64,000 bases of DNA from Eumeta japonica (taxonomy: Eukaryota > Arthropoda > Insecta > Lepidoptera > Psychidae). Where the stretch lies: positions 310,001-374,000 of the forward strand of contig BGZK01000484.1 of assembly GCA_005406025.1 (NCBI GenBank), read 5' to 3'. Below, in pieces: positions 48,120 through 59,994 of this stretch. The notes beneath the pieces were generated by a model. That model was not told the DNA's origin, did not search any database, and was given only the letters and a program-made list of their open reading frames with translations. Numbering within the stretch: position 1 is the first letter of the stretch; each line of letters starts with the position of its first letter. A program made the position numbers and the translations under genes.

Positions 48120-50250
48120 TCGGCAGCCGAAATGAAAATAGGTTTCATATGAAATATGTAATATTCTGATTTACAAAATTCTAAAATGATCTAATTTCTA
48201 AACTAGTTGACGTATTTGGCTCAAATATGAACTCAACCTTTGTAATCGTCCACAGAATGTGTATGTTGAGTTTCATTAAGATCTCTAAAGAATTGTAAAC
48301 GCTATCATGCTGACAAGCCCCGCGTTTATCGTGTGTGTATATATGTATATAACTACATACATACGTATATACAAACTTTTGAACCATATGTATTTTCTGA
48401 CTCAGCTCGTCGAGTTAAGTCGGAAAACAGCAAAATTTTTCAAAAGTTGCGTCATGAGAACAAATACAATAGTTCATTTTTTATGAAATATACTAAAAAT
48501 TGAGGAAAAATGTGCGCTCAGGAGAGGCGACACAAAGGCCTGATACAACAATCAAATATTAATTTCTTTTAAACAATTGTCGAATTCAATTCTTCCAACA
48601 ATTCGATTCGGTATGGCTGTACGTACAAACGGACGCATTTCAAACAAACTAAACAAACGGTTTTTCAATCCCCCATCCCGTATTGTTATTAAAATCCCAC
48701 ATACGGGCAGGTGAGGGGGTGTCCAGTAACATTTCAAACTTCGACCACCAGGCCAGCTGCGACTCTCGAGTCAATAACCGGATCACTTCTAAAGATCTTC
48801 GAAGTGCACACGTAAATATGTATCGAAGAAGGCATAACATTTTTTTTTTCTCTCGGAGAGGCAAAGGGAACATGTTCTTACAGTTTGTAAACTGTTTACA
48901 CGCGTTCGTTTAGCGCCATGTTTAGGGGAGATGTGTTAATTTTAAAATCCCGCAGACGCATCCGCTTCGCCATGACGCGCTGGTGTGTCGTGTTTGAAGT
49001 GAGAAATAACATTTTTATAATTAAAAACCTAGGAGATATAAATTACGTTTTACTTTTCCACAACGTTTCAATTTTGTTTTTTTATTATACATACTTCTTT
49101 ACTGACTTGGCTTAATGTCGGTTTAGTTGGTCTTCCAATTTTGGAAGAACTGTCATTATTTTTTTCAGTCATATCTAAGAAACTCTCAGTTTGTAACCTC
49201 TCAAATGTCATTTGCTCGTCCTCGTTTATTACATACACATGTTTCGAGACAAAATACAGAACCTAAGTAGAAAACTTTGATAAGCTCTGTACATTGTCCT
49301 TTGTCTCCAATCAGATCGGTGTATACTTCTAGAACTGAATATGTTCCACCTGATTACTATGTTTAGTTTATATTTCTGAATGACGAAAAAAGGTTAATGT
49401 GAGGCAAAAATTCTTGGGAACTGGGATTTGTTCATAACTGTGCTTGACACATATAATTGTTTGCCAAATATTTTATTAACTTTGTTGAAAATAATCAACT
49501 AAGAAATAAGCATGGGAATTGATTTAATAGTTTTTGTATAAAATATATCTATCTCTTCTTATAATAAGAATAACTTGATTTGACAATATGCACCGAAATA
49601 TTTCAACGAGAGTGTAACCTCAAAGGTAACTATTTTGACATGGTTTCATTTTACTCTTATTTTATGTTAAAAAAAGGAAAACATTGTTTTATGTGTAATG
49701 GTTTCTGTAATGATTTATTGTTATAGATAACCTGAAAAAGTTGGAAATAAGTACCAACGAAATGTTGTGACTTTTGAAAAGTAAACATCTATGTATTTTT
49801 GTGATCCAAGGTTCCCAAGAATTTTTATCAGATATATAAGCATTTCTGAGACAGGATATAAAGTTAATACGGGGTATATGATAACTATACGAGGGGTGTA
49901 AAAGCAAAATCTTTAAGATCTAATATTTTGTTCGAAGATAGCAATTTGAGTTATTTTAAAATTCCATAATCGATTTTTTTATTAAAAAACCGATGCTCCT
50001 TAGAAAACCGATTTATAAATTGATGTATTTAATTTTGAATTTCATATAGGTTTTAATGTGCAAAAATTTACTAAAATAAAATAAATTACAAGTTCTTCGT
50101 AAAAATTAAATAAAACTTACTAGATATATTTAAGCTTTCGTATCTTGATGTATGCGTTCTGACTAGTGTTAATCGATTTTTCGAAGGTTGATAAATCTTG
50201 TATTTTATTCTGCTAAAACAATAATGTCCAGTTCCTTAAAACAACATGAT
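48120..50250. other. AT-rich spacer, no gene identified
   Basis: A 'tgagtttcattaagatct' segment near 48270 followed by a 'gtgtgtatatatgtatata' run may be a retroelement tail relic. Frames are short and unrecognised; the region 48550-48990 has overlapping frames on both strands. Confidence 0.4.
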
Positions 50251-50253
50251 ATT

Positions 50254-50544
50254 CTAATTTTCCAGTCTTATAATAACTGAAATGTCTGTCTCTAGTATAC
50301 AACGAAAAAATAGAAGGTCGAAATGAAAATCGATCGGTTCCCAAGAAATCATTAGGGAAGCGAAGATTTTTTTCATAGCAGGTTTTTCACCGAGGCTCCG
50401 CCTCTCACAACCTTTTGTCTGACATCGAGGGGTGGACCTCAACTCCACGCGGTTATTATCGACCGTGGTCACTAACGATGTGACGACGTGCGGACCGACA
50501 CAAGTTAAAAAGTCATTCGTCAATTCGTCTGTGATCAGAGGCAC
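50254..50544 (-). other. unrecognised 96-codon frame, possibly repeat-derived
   Basis: The upstream part (MPLITDELTNDFLTCVGPHV, then VTTVDNNRVELRSTPRC) lies in a GC-richer block and reads moderately like protein. The downstream part is AT-driven. The block 'caccgaggctccgcctctca' contains the palindrome gaggctccgcctc and resembles sequence seen in lepidopteran retroelement 3' regions. No domain is recognised and no splice sites frame it. I regard repeat origin as more likely than a gene. Confidence 0.25.
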
Positions 50545-50679
50545 GCCTATACAAAATTAGCGAAACATGTTTGTATACTTTATACACTGCATTACATAAT
50601 AAGATACGTCGTTAACTTATACAATCATTGTTCGCGTTCGACATATCCTCATACTGGCCATTTTTCGTGCCGTATTAAT

Positions 50680-50830
50680 AATGCACGGCGGGCTATACGT
50701 CAATTTGGCGTGATGCAATGGGACGTTAATGAGTTGGGAACGAAAATAGTCCATGTTTACGCTGAGCTTCGACGAAAACGCGTACCGGCCACGCGGGCAG
50801 CTCCGTGTGATGTACGCACTTGTTCCAATA
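50680..50830. promoter_or_regulatory. GC-richer patch
   Basis: 'cgcgtaccggccacgcgggc' and neighbouring sequence form a small CpG-rich patch without a frame. Possible regulatory DNA. Confidence 0.2.
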
Positions 50831-51883
50831 TAACGTATGAGACTGAATGAGTCTGCTGCTCGCGTTTCTGTCCTGTCGTCTTGTGGAAGACGGAAGCGAA
50901 GTTGAGACTTGAAAAATGTACGAAAAATTTAGAAGGATTTAGAACTTTATACGGTCTTCCAAAACTGCTTTGGAAGTATTCTGCACCTCATGAACTTTAG
51001 AAAGACATCAAGAAACATGGTTAACATTTTTTTATTTGAGTAAACCTTTACTCAATTGAATTTTTTGCTGTATCCAACAGAGCAAAATAAAAATTTATTT
51101 TGCACTTCTCTTTCTCATCATGACGTCGTAATTAAACTGCCTTTCCTTTTTTCTAAAACGTATCAGGCTTCGATTGCCGGAATGTTAGCTTCTTCTGAAA
51201 TTTCTCTTACTTCTACCAGCATTTTTTCGTAACCCAAATAACTTCTAAAACTTTTGAGAAAGGTTTTTGTTATTGGAAGAACATGTGTAACAGCATAAAG
51301 ATTAAATTTCTTTGCTTGAAGAAGCTTGGCTGCTTGCGCGCGCCATTTTTACTTAGCATAATTGTACATAACGCATACCGTTTTAAATTAGAACAATTGA
51401 GCCGTTTAATTAAATTTTATGCAATTCGTGAACGGTGTCAAGTAGTGTTACCAAACCAAAGAAAACGCTTTGGTAGAAAACTAGTTAAAAATCGAAAATA
51501 CTTCCAAACTCTAAATAAAAAAAATCACTATACTATTTTTGAATTTCTATGCCATCAATTGTCGCCTCACCCCCCCCCCCTCCCCCAAAAAAAACGAGCG
51601 TGCTAAAACTTAATTCGCCCATGTGAACACGGCCAACCGCGGCTGACGTACTCATGATATGGGTACACATCAAACATCTATAATGTGTAGTTTCTAGAAT
51701 GCGTACAACAACGCATAAAAAGTAAATGACTACTCTGATGACGAGAAATCGAATCGAAACAGTACATATATCTTCTCGAAAATAGAAAAACTCTCAACAG
51801 TGACAAATAATAACACTCATGGATCAACTCGGTGAGCTTCGGCGAAAGTTACGCGTGACAGACCGCCTAAGGTCGCGTTAATG

Positions 51884-52090
51884 TATAAATAGACGCGCTC
51901 GTGAGTCGAGTTCTACAGCTGTGTGAGACCGAGTGATCCGTTAACAATAGCGTGTACTTAGTACTAAGCCCAATATACGGATAAGAATTCAGCTATAGTG
52001 AAACAATGCGAGATCTTCTTGGTCCTTTTTCTTTTTGATGTATTGTAAAAATAAAACTTTATATTGTAATTATATTTAAAAAAAAACATG
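51884..52090 (+). promoter_or_regulatory. TATA promoter followed by AATAAA: solo LTR or short transcript unit
   Basis: TATAAATAG at 51884-51892 is the best TATA box in the window, in a GC-rich patch (51835-51930), with a start expected near 51914. A first ATG in good context (aaacaATGcg, 52006) opens only ten codons (MRDLLGPFSF). An AATAAA lies at about 52051, followed by A-rich DNA. A promoter and polyadenylation signal within about 170 bp is the layout of a retrotransposon LTR, so a solo LTR is the leading alternative to a host promoter. I could not fix TG...CA ends or a target duplication. Confidence 0.4.
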
Positions 52091-52470
52091 CAAATGCGAA
52101 CAAGACTCATGCTCTAAGGGTTCCGTACAAACATATTAATTATGTACGTCTTCTAGTTATTTCAGCCATCAAGAGTCTCGACTTTTTTTTGCCGGTTTTC
52201 GATACTGGTACTGGCAAAATATCGGTCCCGGGAATTCCGAGACTTTCATTGTTTTTCTTTGGGCAAAAAACTTTTCTAAAAAATTTTTAAATATTTTTTT
52301 GTAAATCTTATACTTTCATAGCGCGAAGTTAAGAAATACATAGGTCTACATAACTGTTCATGTTTCAACTGCAGATATGAATTTGAGAAAATATTTTTTT
52401 TTATGTGATGTAACTATAAGTTAAGCAACGGGAAGCACCAGTTCCCGTGTGGTTCCATTTCAATTTAGTC
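52087..52470 (+). repeat. 'ccaagtgcga...gggttccgtac' family repeat, plus copy
   Basis: The head 'gcaaatgcgaacaagactca' and then 'ctaagggttccgtacaaac' is followed by 'ggttttcgatactggtactg' and 'cccgggaattccgagacttt'. These blocks occur in the same order in the reverse complement of 55613-56268. The 3' half is diverged and the end is uncertain. Non-coding. Confidence 0.6.
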
Positions 52471-52479
52471 CAATTGTGA

Positions 52480-54030
52480 TAATGGTACCCAGGAGAAAAC
52501 CATACAAGTCTTAAATTTTCATTAAGTATATGCGCGACAAATAGAGGAATAACTCAATATCACGCCAACCAATTTCGACTATTCTTTTTTTATTGGAAAG
52601 GATGTACTCTAACGGTAATTTGATGAGAGTTTGGTTAGGTTCTGATTATGGGATCCATGACAAAGTAACGGAACTCTTCAATTCTTAGGAGCAAATTAAC
52701 AATACTCGGCCGAATCTTTTATAGGCTATCCGAATATTTGAGTCACCTACCATAACGTCGTTATGGTAAAGTAATTGTCGTAGTCGAATATGATGATCAA
52801 TGGAACTCCTTAACGGCTTACAGTAAGGGTGCGATCTATGAGCAGCATGTTTAGTAGGTCTACCCATTCAGACAAATTAGTTAGTGTACTTCAGATTCAC
52901 TAAAAATCAAAAAATAAAGAAAAATCTTAACAAAAAAACCGACTCCAAAAATACTATTCCAAAACAAATTAATATGCACTAAAAATGAAAAAATAATTGC
53001 GTATTATTCTAAAACTTAATAATCAACTTACTTTTTCTACTCATCAATATGTAGGTACGATCTATGTGTTTGCCACGCAAGAAGGTAGGTAGGTACCTAC
53101 CCACTTCAAATTTAACTCAACACTATGAATAACAAAGAATGATCAAAATATTTTTAGAGTTCTCCTAAGTAAAATGAAATGGAAAATATTAAACTACTTA
53201 AAAGTCAATCAAATTATTATGATAATATAATGTAGTTACAATTATTGTTATTTTTAGAGTCAGTGTCTATTGCTAGGCATATATCAATGTTTCCTTGGCT
53301 GACACCATTATTATTTAAAATTAGCAACTCTTGTATGTATATAAATTTATATACTGCTATTCCGGAATCGGTTCTAACGATTTGATGATAATTTGTAGTT
53401 TGATAAAGTTTTGCTTTTCAAGTTTATCTATATATGTGTCTTCTCTGGAAAAACACGATCATAATAATATTTTTCTGAACGTTGTTTTAAAGCGCCATCC
53501 TATAGAATTTGGAGATAATTCCATTTTTACGATACCATTGGATGTAATGCGAATGCACCGGTACCAAGTAGGTTTGACCTAACGTTTTCAACAACGGATG
53601 ACACTAGCTGACATAAATTAGGCAAATGGCACTACGTGATATTACCGTGAAAGTAGGTAGCAGGTAAATTTTGAGTATTATATATCTAAATATTTATTGT
53701 TGGCAACTAACATAAGCAACTTCTCTCGTGAGAAGTTGTCATATTGTCACGATAAAAATGAAAAACACCAAGTAAAGCTCAGTTGTCCAGGTACTGTAGA
53801 AATAAATCGTAATACCGTAATTTTTTCAAATCACGTCAACAACAAGCGCATTCATTCATTGAAGAGGCACATATTTATTACTATTTTACGTGAATAGCAC
53901 GCATTATCCGGATAGGCGATAGCTTAAAGCTTTTCCCGATAGTGTATTTTTAAAATGCATACAAATATTGTTATTAGTATTCTCTGTCTCTATTTAATCT
54001 CGTATTTCCTGAAGCATCGTCGGTTACTGA
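52480..54030. other. AT-rich spacer, no gene seen
   Basis: Frames of 60-83 codons, none recognisable. A 'gtaggtaggtacctaccca' near 53086 is a small imperfect palindrome. Confidence 0.45.
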
Positions 54031-54390
54031 CTCTAAAGAGACTTTGCATTTTGCTTTTGTATTTTTAAGGTTTAATATCGATCACTACGCTCAGTCGGCA
54101 CTTCGCCGTGCATGCGCCGGCGTCCCTTTATCTGCAGTTGGCTAATCGACCGTGTATGTATGTGTGTGAGTGTGTACCTATGATATCTTGCGTATATTTA
54201 TCAGGTAATTTGATATGTTACGTATTTATCAAGACACGTTCGTCGGTTTTTTGTTATTATGAAAATGCTTAATAGCATGGTAAAATGTTATTGTATGGCA
54301 TTATTATTTCGAGACTTAAGAACATTTTTTTGTATAATTAATAAAGTCGACAATAATAGTTTTAACCACTAACTAATGAGTCATCACAAC

Positions 54391-54655
54391 AAGGAGCGGT
54401 TGTGAATCAGTGGTTAAAAGTGTTGTCTTCGAACCAGCAGGTTATGGGTTCGATTTTCACCACGGGCGAACTGACCGATAAGCTCTTAACTTAAGCCAAC
54501 TTAAAACTACACGCTACACGCCCGTCAGGTTGTCAGTCCCGTAAGATATCACGACGCTGTAACAACTGTCGTTAGCAGCCTCCAACCCGCACTATGCGTG
54601 ACAGGCTTAATATTCAAGTCCGTCGATCTGAAGTAAAAAAGTAGAGACCCGATAC
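54391..54655 (+). repeat. tRNA-derived SINE (copy B, best preserved)
   Basis: The A-box region 'tgtgaatcagtggttaaaag' starts at 54401, and the B box GGTTCGATTTT is at 54447-54457. About 45 bp separates them, as in a polymerase III promoter. The body continues to 'tgtcgttagcagcctccaac' and 'ccgcactatgcgtgacaggc'. No tRNA cloverleaf with proper acceptor stem is possible, so this is a SINE and not a tRNA gene. Confidence 0.75.
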
Positions 54656-55179
54656 AATTAGTTTGTTTCGAAATTTTCATTCCTGCAATTTTATGAAATA
54701 TATGACAAAAAGCCTTTTGTAAATCAAATTCGTTTTATAAGGTTCATTGCAGCGAGGAAGGGAAACGACGAGAATTCTAACTGCAAGTCGATCGGACGAA
54801 AAATATGATTTAATGTTAACATCCGAGCCGCCGATATTTGTAAAAGATTAGTGACGGCGGGGCGACAAGTCAAAATACCGTACTTATCTTGTACTTGATA
54901 TTTATCTTTGACAGAATTCTGAGTAGGCCATTATCAGAAATTGTCGATAAATGCATAATATCCTAAGAAAATGTTTGATCACTGAGATCGTAGGCGCCGA
55001 ATATTTATATCATAGAACACGCGATCGAGAGCAGATAAAGTGATAAAGTAGGGTTTAGTACGAAGCGTATTCGGGTATTAAACGTTCAAAAATATTAAAA
55101 CTGTTCTTTTAAATCGATTCAATACCAATTTTTTGGGATAAAATTTGGATGGTTTTAGTGGCCTCAAGCAGCCGGGCAG

Positions 55180-55580
55180 AATCAATCCTTAGGATAAATT
55201 TTAGCACACACGGAGCTCGAACAGAATTGCCGAACGCTCAATGTACTGACGTCTTCATTACAGCGCATGCGCGCACTTGTAGATCGCCCACCAGCTAAAT
55301 CGAGAATGGGGCCCGATCTATAAGACCGAGTTTCAATTTATATTCGCATTGAAACGGCGTAAATTTCGACCGTTTTCATTTATAATTCAATCCGCGTTCC
55401 TGTAAAGGCGAATAAATTTTCAGCCGCCGACCGAAAAACAATAAAGCCTTCAGCGAGTTCAATATTCAAAGCTCGGGCAGGACCTAAATTACGGTTACGG
55501 GATTAGAGGGTGGATACAGGATGCTGCCTAGACGCGGGCGCAAGCGAGCGTCGTGGAATGAAAGCTACGGATTGGATGAT
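55180..55580. promoter_or_regulatory. GC-rich island with GCGCATGCGCGC
   Basis: Composition rises between 55190 and 55580. 'cagcgcatgcgcgcacttg' (about 55261-55279) contains the NRF-1-type palindrome GCGCATGCGC, as in the island at 3404-3429. No long frame. Candidate promoter or enhancer. Confidence 0.3.
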
Positions 55581-55612
55581 TTCGTATGGATTTCCCAATT
55601 CGAAAACTCGTT

Positions 55613-56268
55613 TCTTTTTAGGCTTCCGTACCAATGAAGGTAAAAGGAATGCCCTATAGGATCACTTCGATGTCTGTTTGTCTGTCAAGACCCGTTTTTC
55701 CACAAATGCGTGGAGCTTTAAATCGATATCAAGTGTAAAAAATCAGGTTACTAAATCAACACAATGAAAAAATTCAGTCATTTAGTCGAATGTTGTAAAT
55801 AAATCAAAACCTACTACCCGTTGACGTAGAATCATGAAATTTGGTAAGAAAGGCTTTGGCTTACAGCAAAAGTAAAAGAAAAAATCTGAAAATGAATACT
55901 TTGCAGTTTATCACAAGAAAATATTTTTTTGTGATTACAAATTTACAGTTGCAATTGAAATATTGACCGTGATTTAGAACAATCCTATGATTGTTAACAT
56001 TTTTGACTTTTCACTATGAAAATTTAAGTTTTCAAAAATTCGGATATATTTCAAATAAATTTGAATATTGTTTTGGAAAAATAAAGCAAAAGTTCCGGAA
56101 TTCCTGGAATCAAAACTTCGACAGTATTGGTATCGAAACCAAACAAAACTCACTGCGACCCGATGAATGAAATAATACCTACATAGACTACATACATAAT
56201 TAATTTTGTACGTAACCCCCATGATGCGAGTTCTATTCGCACTTGTCCGATCTTTTAGTGAATTCGAG
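55613..56268 (-). repeat. 'ccaagtgcga...tacggaagcctaaaa' family repeat, near full-length minus copy
   Basis: Read on the minus strand it begins 'gatcggacaagtgcgaatag' and 'gggggttacgtacaaaatta'. It passes 'ggtttcgataccaatactgt', 'aggaattccggaactttt', 'ccaaatttcatgattctacg' and 'tcttgacagacaaacagac', and ends 'ggtacggaagcctaaaa'. Order and ends match a repeat I recall as high-copy in Lepidoptera, and its first half matches 52087-52470 in the opposite orientation. The 104-codon frame at 55974-56288 lies inside and is not a gene. Confidence 0.7.
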
Positions 56269-56289
56269 CACGTAAAAAAGAAGGTCACG

Positions 56290-57460
56290 TAACATAACTG
56301 AAATGAAAACTTCTACAGACACATTAGGAGGTTTTCGTTTAGGTAGACTCTTGTGAGTTCGCGTCACCGCCACGCTAGTCAGCGACATGCTAATGCAGTA
56401 CATGTGCAAACTTCTTTATGTTGGATGTTGGGCGATTTTTGTACAAAATTGAACAAAATTCTTATGAGATCGCGTCACCACATGCTAATATTAACAGTAT
56501 ATGTGAACGTGAAAAATTTATGTATACGTGAAAATTATAATTTTAAATTTAATCCAAATGCAAATATATGATTGTTTTTTATAAATAAAAGGCTTAAATT
56601 GTCCAATTCATATCTTAATATGCACATTGACTTTTATTTCAAAATTACCGGGCTCGAGTAGTCCATCACGTGTTTTGATTACAAATAAAGGATATAGTTT
56701 TGTAATTGTTGCCGATAGATGTGAAAACTAGACTAACGTTAATGACTTTAAATTATTAATTACGATATTTTAATTTCTGATATTGCAATTAATTTGAAAA
56801 TTAAAAAAATATTTTTTTTTTATAAATGGTCATCACATTTTTAAACGTATACATACACGATTTGTACGTGCTTGTAAATATTATTTCACCAGTACTCATA
56901 AAACAGTGAATTAATTTAGGAACTAGTTTCTTAATTTAGTATGTGTGACAAACAATTCTATTTAAGATAATAATTGTGTTCCTAAGCGAACATTGGAAAT
57001 ATTTAGTCACAATTCCATTTTCACTTCATCAAAACTAAACATTGCCAATCATCAATAAAATACATTTACGATCAACGAGATACGATGTGTTATAAATTGA
57101 TACATATCACGCTCAATTGATATCTAACAGGTTACCGAGTGAAATTTAATGTGGTAAAACAAAATCGGCGAAGGAAATAATTGGCGTTGTACGTACGTAC
57201 ACACGTTAACTATATAAATAAAAAAAAATGTACGTGTTTGTTTGTTCACAAATCCTTAATCTACAAAGGATTTTCATACATTAATTTGGAATTCTGCCAC
57301 AACTTCGCATTCGAAAACGTGTGTTTTTTTTATATAGCACTAGAGTTTGTCCTGGATTCACGTATTAGTACTATTAATCTCACTTATCTCGCTCATAAAG
57401 CTACACTATCGGCGAGCAGCAAAGCTTATATTTATTGCGATACTAATATTCGCTCTGGAT
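56290..57460. other. AT-rich spacer, no gene seen
   Basis: No recognisable features. The 123-codon frame 57181-57552 starts here but is AT-driven and ends in the next repeat. Confidence 0.45.
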
Positions 57461-57464
57461 TCGA

Positions 57465-57735
57465 CCAATTTGGAGCAGCGACGGGCAGAGGGATCGAAAC
57501 TGAAAACGGGATAGGAAGCAGAAACGAGAGCCGGTATCGTGACCGCAATTAAGGAAGGCACTGAAATCGAATATGAGACCGGGCTTAGAATGAAGTACGC
57601 GCCTGCGCGATCGATATCAGGTGTACCGTGATCTGAATCGAGAACGGCACCGAGATTGGGAGGTCAGCGATACAAAATATAAAGGAGAACGTCATAATTA
57701 CATCTGCGCGGCCGAAGTCGTGAACGGGAAGCTAG
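57465..57735 (+). mobile_element. Helitron-like element with GGGATCG minisatellite and CTAGT end
   Basis: 'agagggatcgaaactgaaaa', 'gaaatcgaatatgagaccgg' and 'gaatcgagaacggcaccgag' form a degenerate short-period array. The end 'ctgcgcggccgaagtcgtga' and 'acgggaagctagttt' gives the clearest terminus of the four related copies. Non-coding. Confidence 0.6.
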
Positions 57736-58169
57736 TTTTAATTAAATAATGGAATAGATTTTTAATTGTGTTCCCACTAAATTATATATGTTCTGAATCG
57801 TGGATATTTATCTGTTATATAACAACAGATGTAAAGAAATTTAAATGAAATTATGGCTTCACAATGTCATGTGATTGAAATTATATTATTTTTAGAACAA
57901 GGAAAATATCGTATATATATTTATGTAGGTGACGTAGAATTAATTATTAAAAATTGAAAACTCGACATCAATTCCGCATATCACGACAGCAGTAGTATCA
58001 CATACACACCGACATTAGGTTAGTTTTTAAAAAATTACGTCACAGAGGTGTCCGGTCGAGGTGTTCATACAGCGAAGCCTGTGCTGCAAAACAATCCAAA
58101 AGCGACTCACGCAGTTTAAAACAAAACCTCACAACTTAATATGAGAGCTTATGTAATATGATAAATTAG

Positions 58170-58330
58170 TTTCCCGCTTTGATGCCGCCGAGCATGAAAT
58201 TAGTTTGTGATGAAATTTCCAGACGTACATTTTGTTTCTGTAACCTCGCGGGCATCTTGCCGGCGGCACGGCGGACGGGCACAGCGCGAAATCTCTATAT
58301 CCCCCCCCCCCCTGCCATGCCCTTATAAAA
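58170..58330. other. GC-rich patch with C11 run
   Basis: 'cggcggcacggcggacgggc' followed by an uninterrupted C run near 58302-58312. No gene. Possible regulatory DNA. Confidence 0.25.
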
Positions 58331-58339
58331 ATTCGTTAT

Positions 58340-59200
58340 CTCGAACCTTCCATTAAAGTTTATGGTCAATTTAACATTGATTGCGAGGAGAAAACAAAAA
58401 ATCCTACAGTTAAGTTCGGCCGTTAAGATAATTTAGCGGCAATGCAGACGGAACGGAAAAATATAGGATTATAGGCTTCGAGGAAATTGCTTGAAAAATT
58501 TTCCTCGGGAGGGGTGTGAGGCAAATATTTTAGCCCGACTCCTATCGGAATTCAGAAGATTTTCACGCAAACACACAGCCGGGGGAATGGGAACGATAAA
58601 ACAATAATTTAAATTTTAAAAACGAATTTTCAAGTTTCAAAAAAAAAAATCCGTCGAAAAATATAATTTCATCTGGAAAGTTGGAAAATTCGAAGATAAA
58701 TAAGTAAAGACCTGATTATCTTGAAATACCAACGCATAGTTGTAATTTTTGTGCGGTTTTCTTTTTGAGGAAGAACCGATATAAAACTTAGCAAATATTA
58801 TAATATCCGTACACGAACAAAGAATCTTTTTGACATAGTGTGTGGATATGTCAAAATCATATCAATCCGTCTGTTGGTCGTTGCCTCACATTTTTACAGA
58901 TACAGTATGTAGACACATAGATAATAAATCTGTGGTCAAATAAAGTCCTGTTGGCCTAGTGTCAGTGCAAACCGATACCTGACGTGCCGTAGCGAACTTC
59001 TGACACTTAAAATAGCCGGTTCATTAAAGTGGCATTTCATAAGTAGGTACTTTCAATCGAAACGTACTCTCGTGTCCGACTTCGTACATACTAACACGAA
59101 GACGATCCAAATCGAGGTTTCAATTTTACCGATTCCCGAGACTCACGATTCTCTTGTTCCGAATCTAATTGAAACAGTTCGCACACAACAGCAGTAGATC
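58340..59200. other. AT-rich spacer, no gene seen
   Basis: 'gttggcctagtgtcagtgca' near 58950 is faintly like the head of a lepidopteran SINE, but no body follows. Confidence 0.4.
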
Positions 59201-59204
59201 GAAT

Positions 59205-59420
59205 GAGGTGTCGCGGAATAACAATGAGTCTGCGCGTGCGCTCGCACCCCGCCCCTGAGCTGGGCCCGCGCCCCGCCGGGACCCGTTAATAAAATATTGT
59301 TAACGCACCGCGACTAGCTTCCATCGTCGAATCCCCGAGCGGGTTTGTTATGTGCCGCGTGTCACGTCACCCGGGCGGTCTAAGGACTACACCAGTGAGC
59401 CCATCGACGAGCCTTATGCC
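59205..59420. promoter_or_regulatory. strongly GC-rich island
   Basis: Contains 'ctgggcccgcgccccgccgg' and 'cacgtcacccgggcggtcta'. A 75-codon plus frame (59350-59577) begins in it with RTTPVSPSTSLMPFVDFELN and then becomes AT-driven. I cannot assign it. Either a regulatory island or a fragment of a mobile element. Confidence 0.25.
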
Positions 59421-59744
59421 GTTTGTGGACTTTGAGCTGAATCTGTCGGCAGATCACGTTTTATATATGTATAGGCGTTTTATAAAGGGTAGTATGTCTT
59501 TGAATGAAATAAAGAAAATTAAAAAAATATATATCAACTGTTTTTCTGAGTCTGAAAAACTTAGCGTCCCTTTTTAGATTTAGATTTTTTATGACAATCT
59601 TTTTCTATAGGGCAGTATATTACTATTACTAGGTACTTCAATACTTAGTAATATTTTTCAATTTTCCATTATATAAAATAATTAAACAGAAAATAAGTAA
59701 TAATTATGGATTGTAAATAACAATTGTAATAAAACATCGGTAAA

Positions 59745-59990
59745 TAATCACAGAGTGGTTAAAGCGTTCGTTACCTTTGGACGGGAAGCTACAAAATTTA
59801 AATCCCGACATGGGTGATTAAATTATTGGCTTTGTACCTAAATCAAACTAAATTATTCGTTCCGTAGCTTGAATAATATGTTAAGCCGTTGGTCCCGGCC
59901 TTCCGACCTCGAATACGGTCGTTAGCAGCCTCCCATTCCTCATAAACTAGAGTGAAGAGCCTAAATTGGAGCCCCTCTCATTCTGAAATC
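59745..59990 (+). repeat. tRNA-derived SINE, diverged (copy C)
   Basis: A-box-like 'cacagagtggttaaagcg', a B-box relic 'aaatttaaatcccgac', then 'gttaagccgttggtcccggc' and 'ggtcgttagcagcctccca', the central and tail segments of lepidopteran SINEs. The tail word is shared with copies A and B. Confidence 0.65.
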
Positions 59991-59994
59991 AAAA

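Noticed and set aside
51283..51606. 107-codon frame ending in Pro-rich residues
   Set aside because: No recognised motif; the Pro run is encoded by a poly-C tract, and the start lies in AT-rich DNA.
54391..54470. Possible plus-strand tRNA gene
   Set aside because: A and B boxes present, but no cloverleaf or acceptor pairing; body continues as a SINE.
57181..57552. 123-codon frame with a basic C-terminal end
   Set aside because: C-terminal part is translation of the GGGATCG minisatellite in a Helitron-like element.
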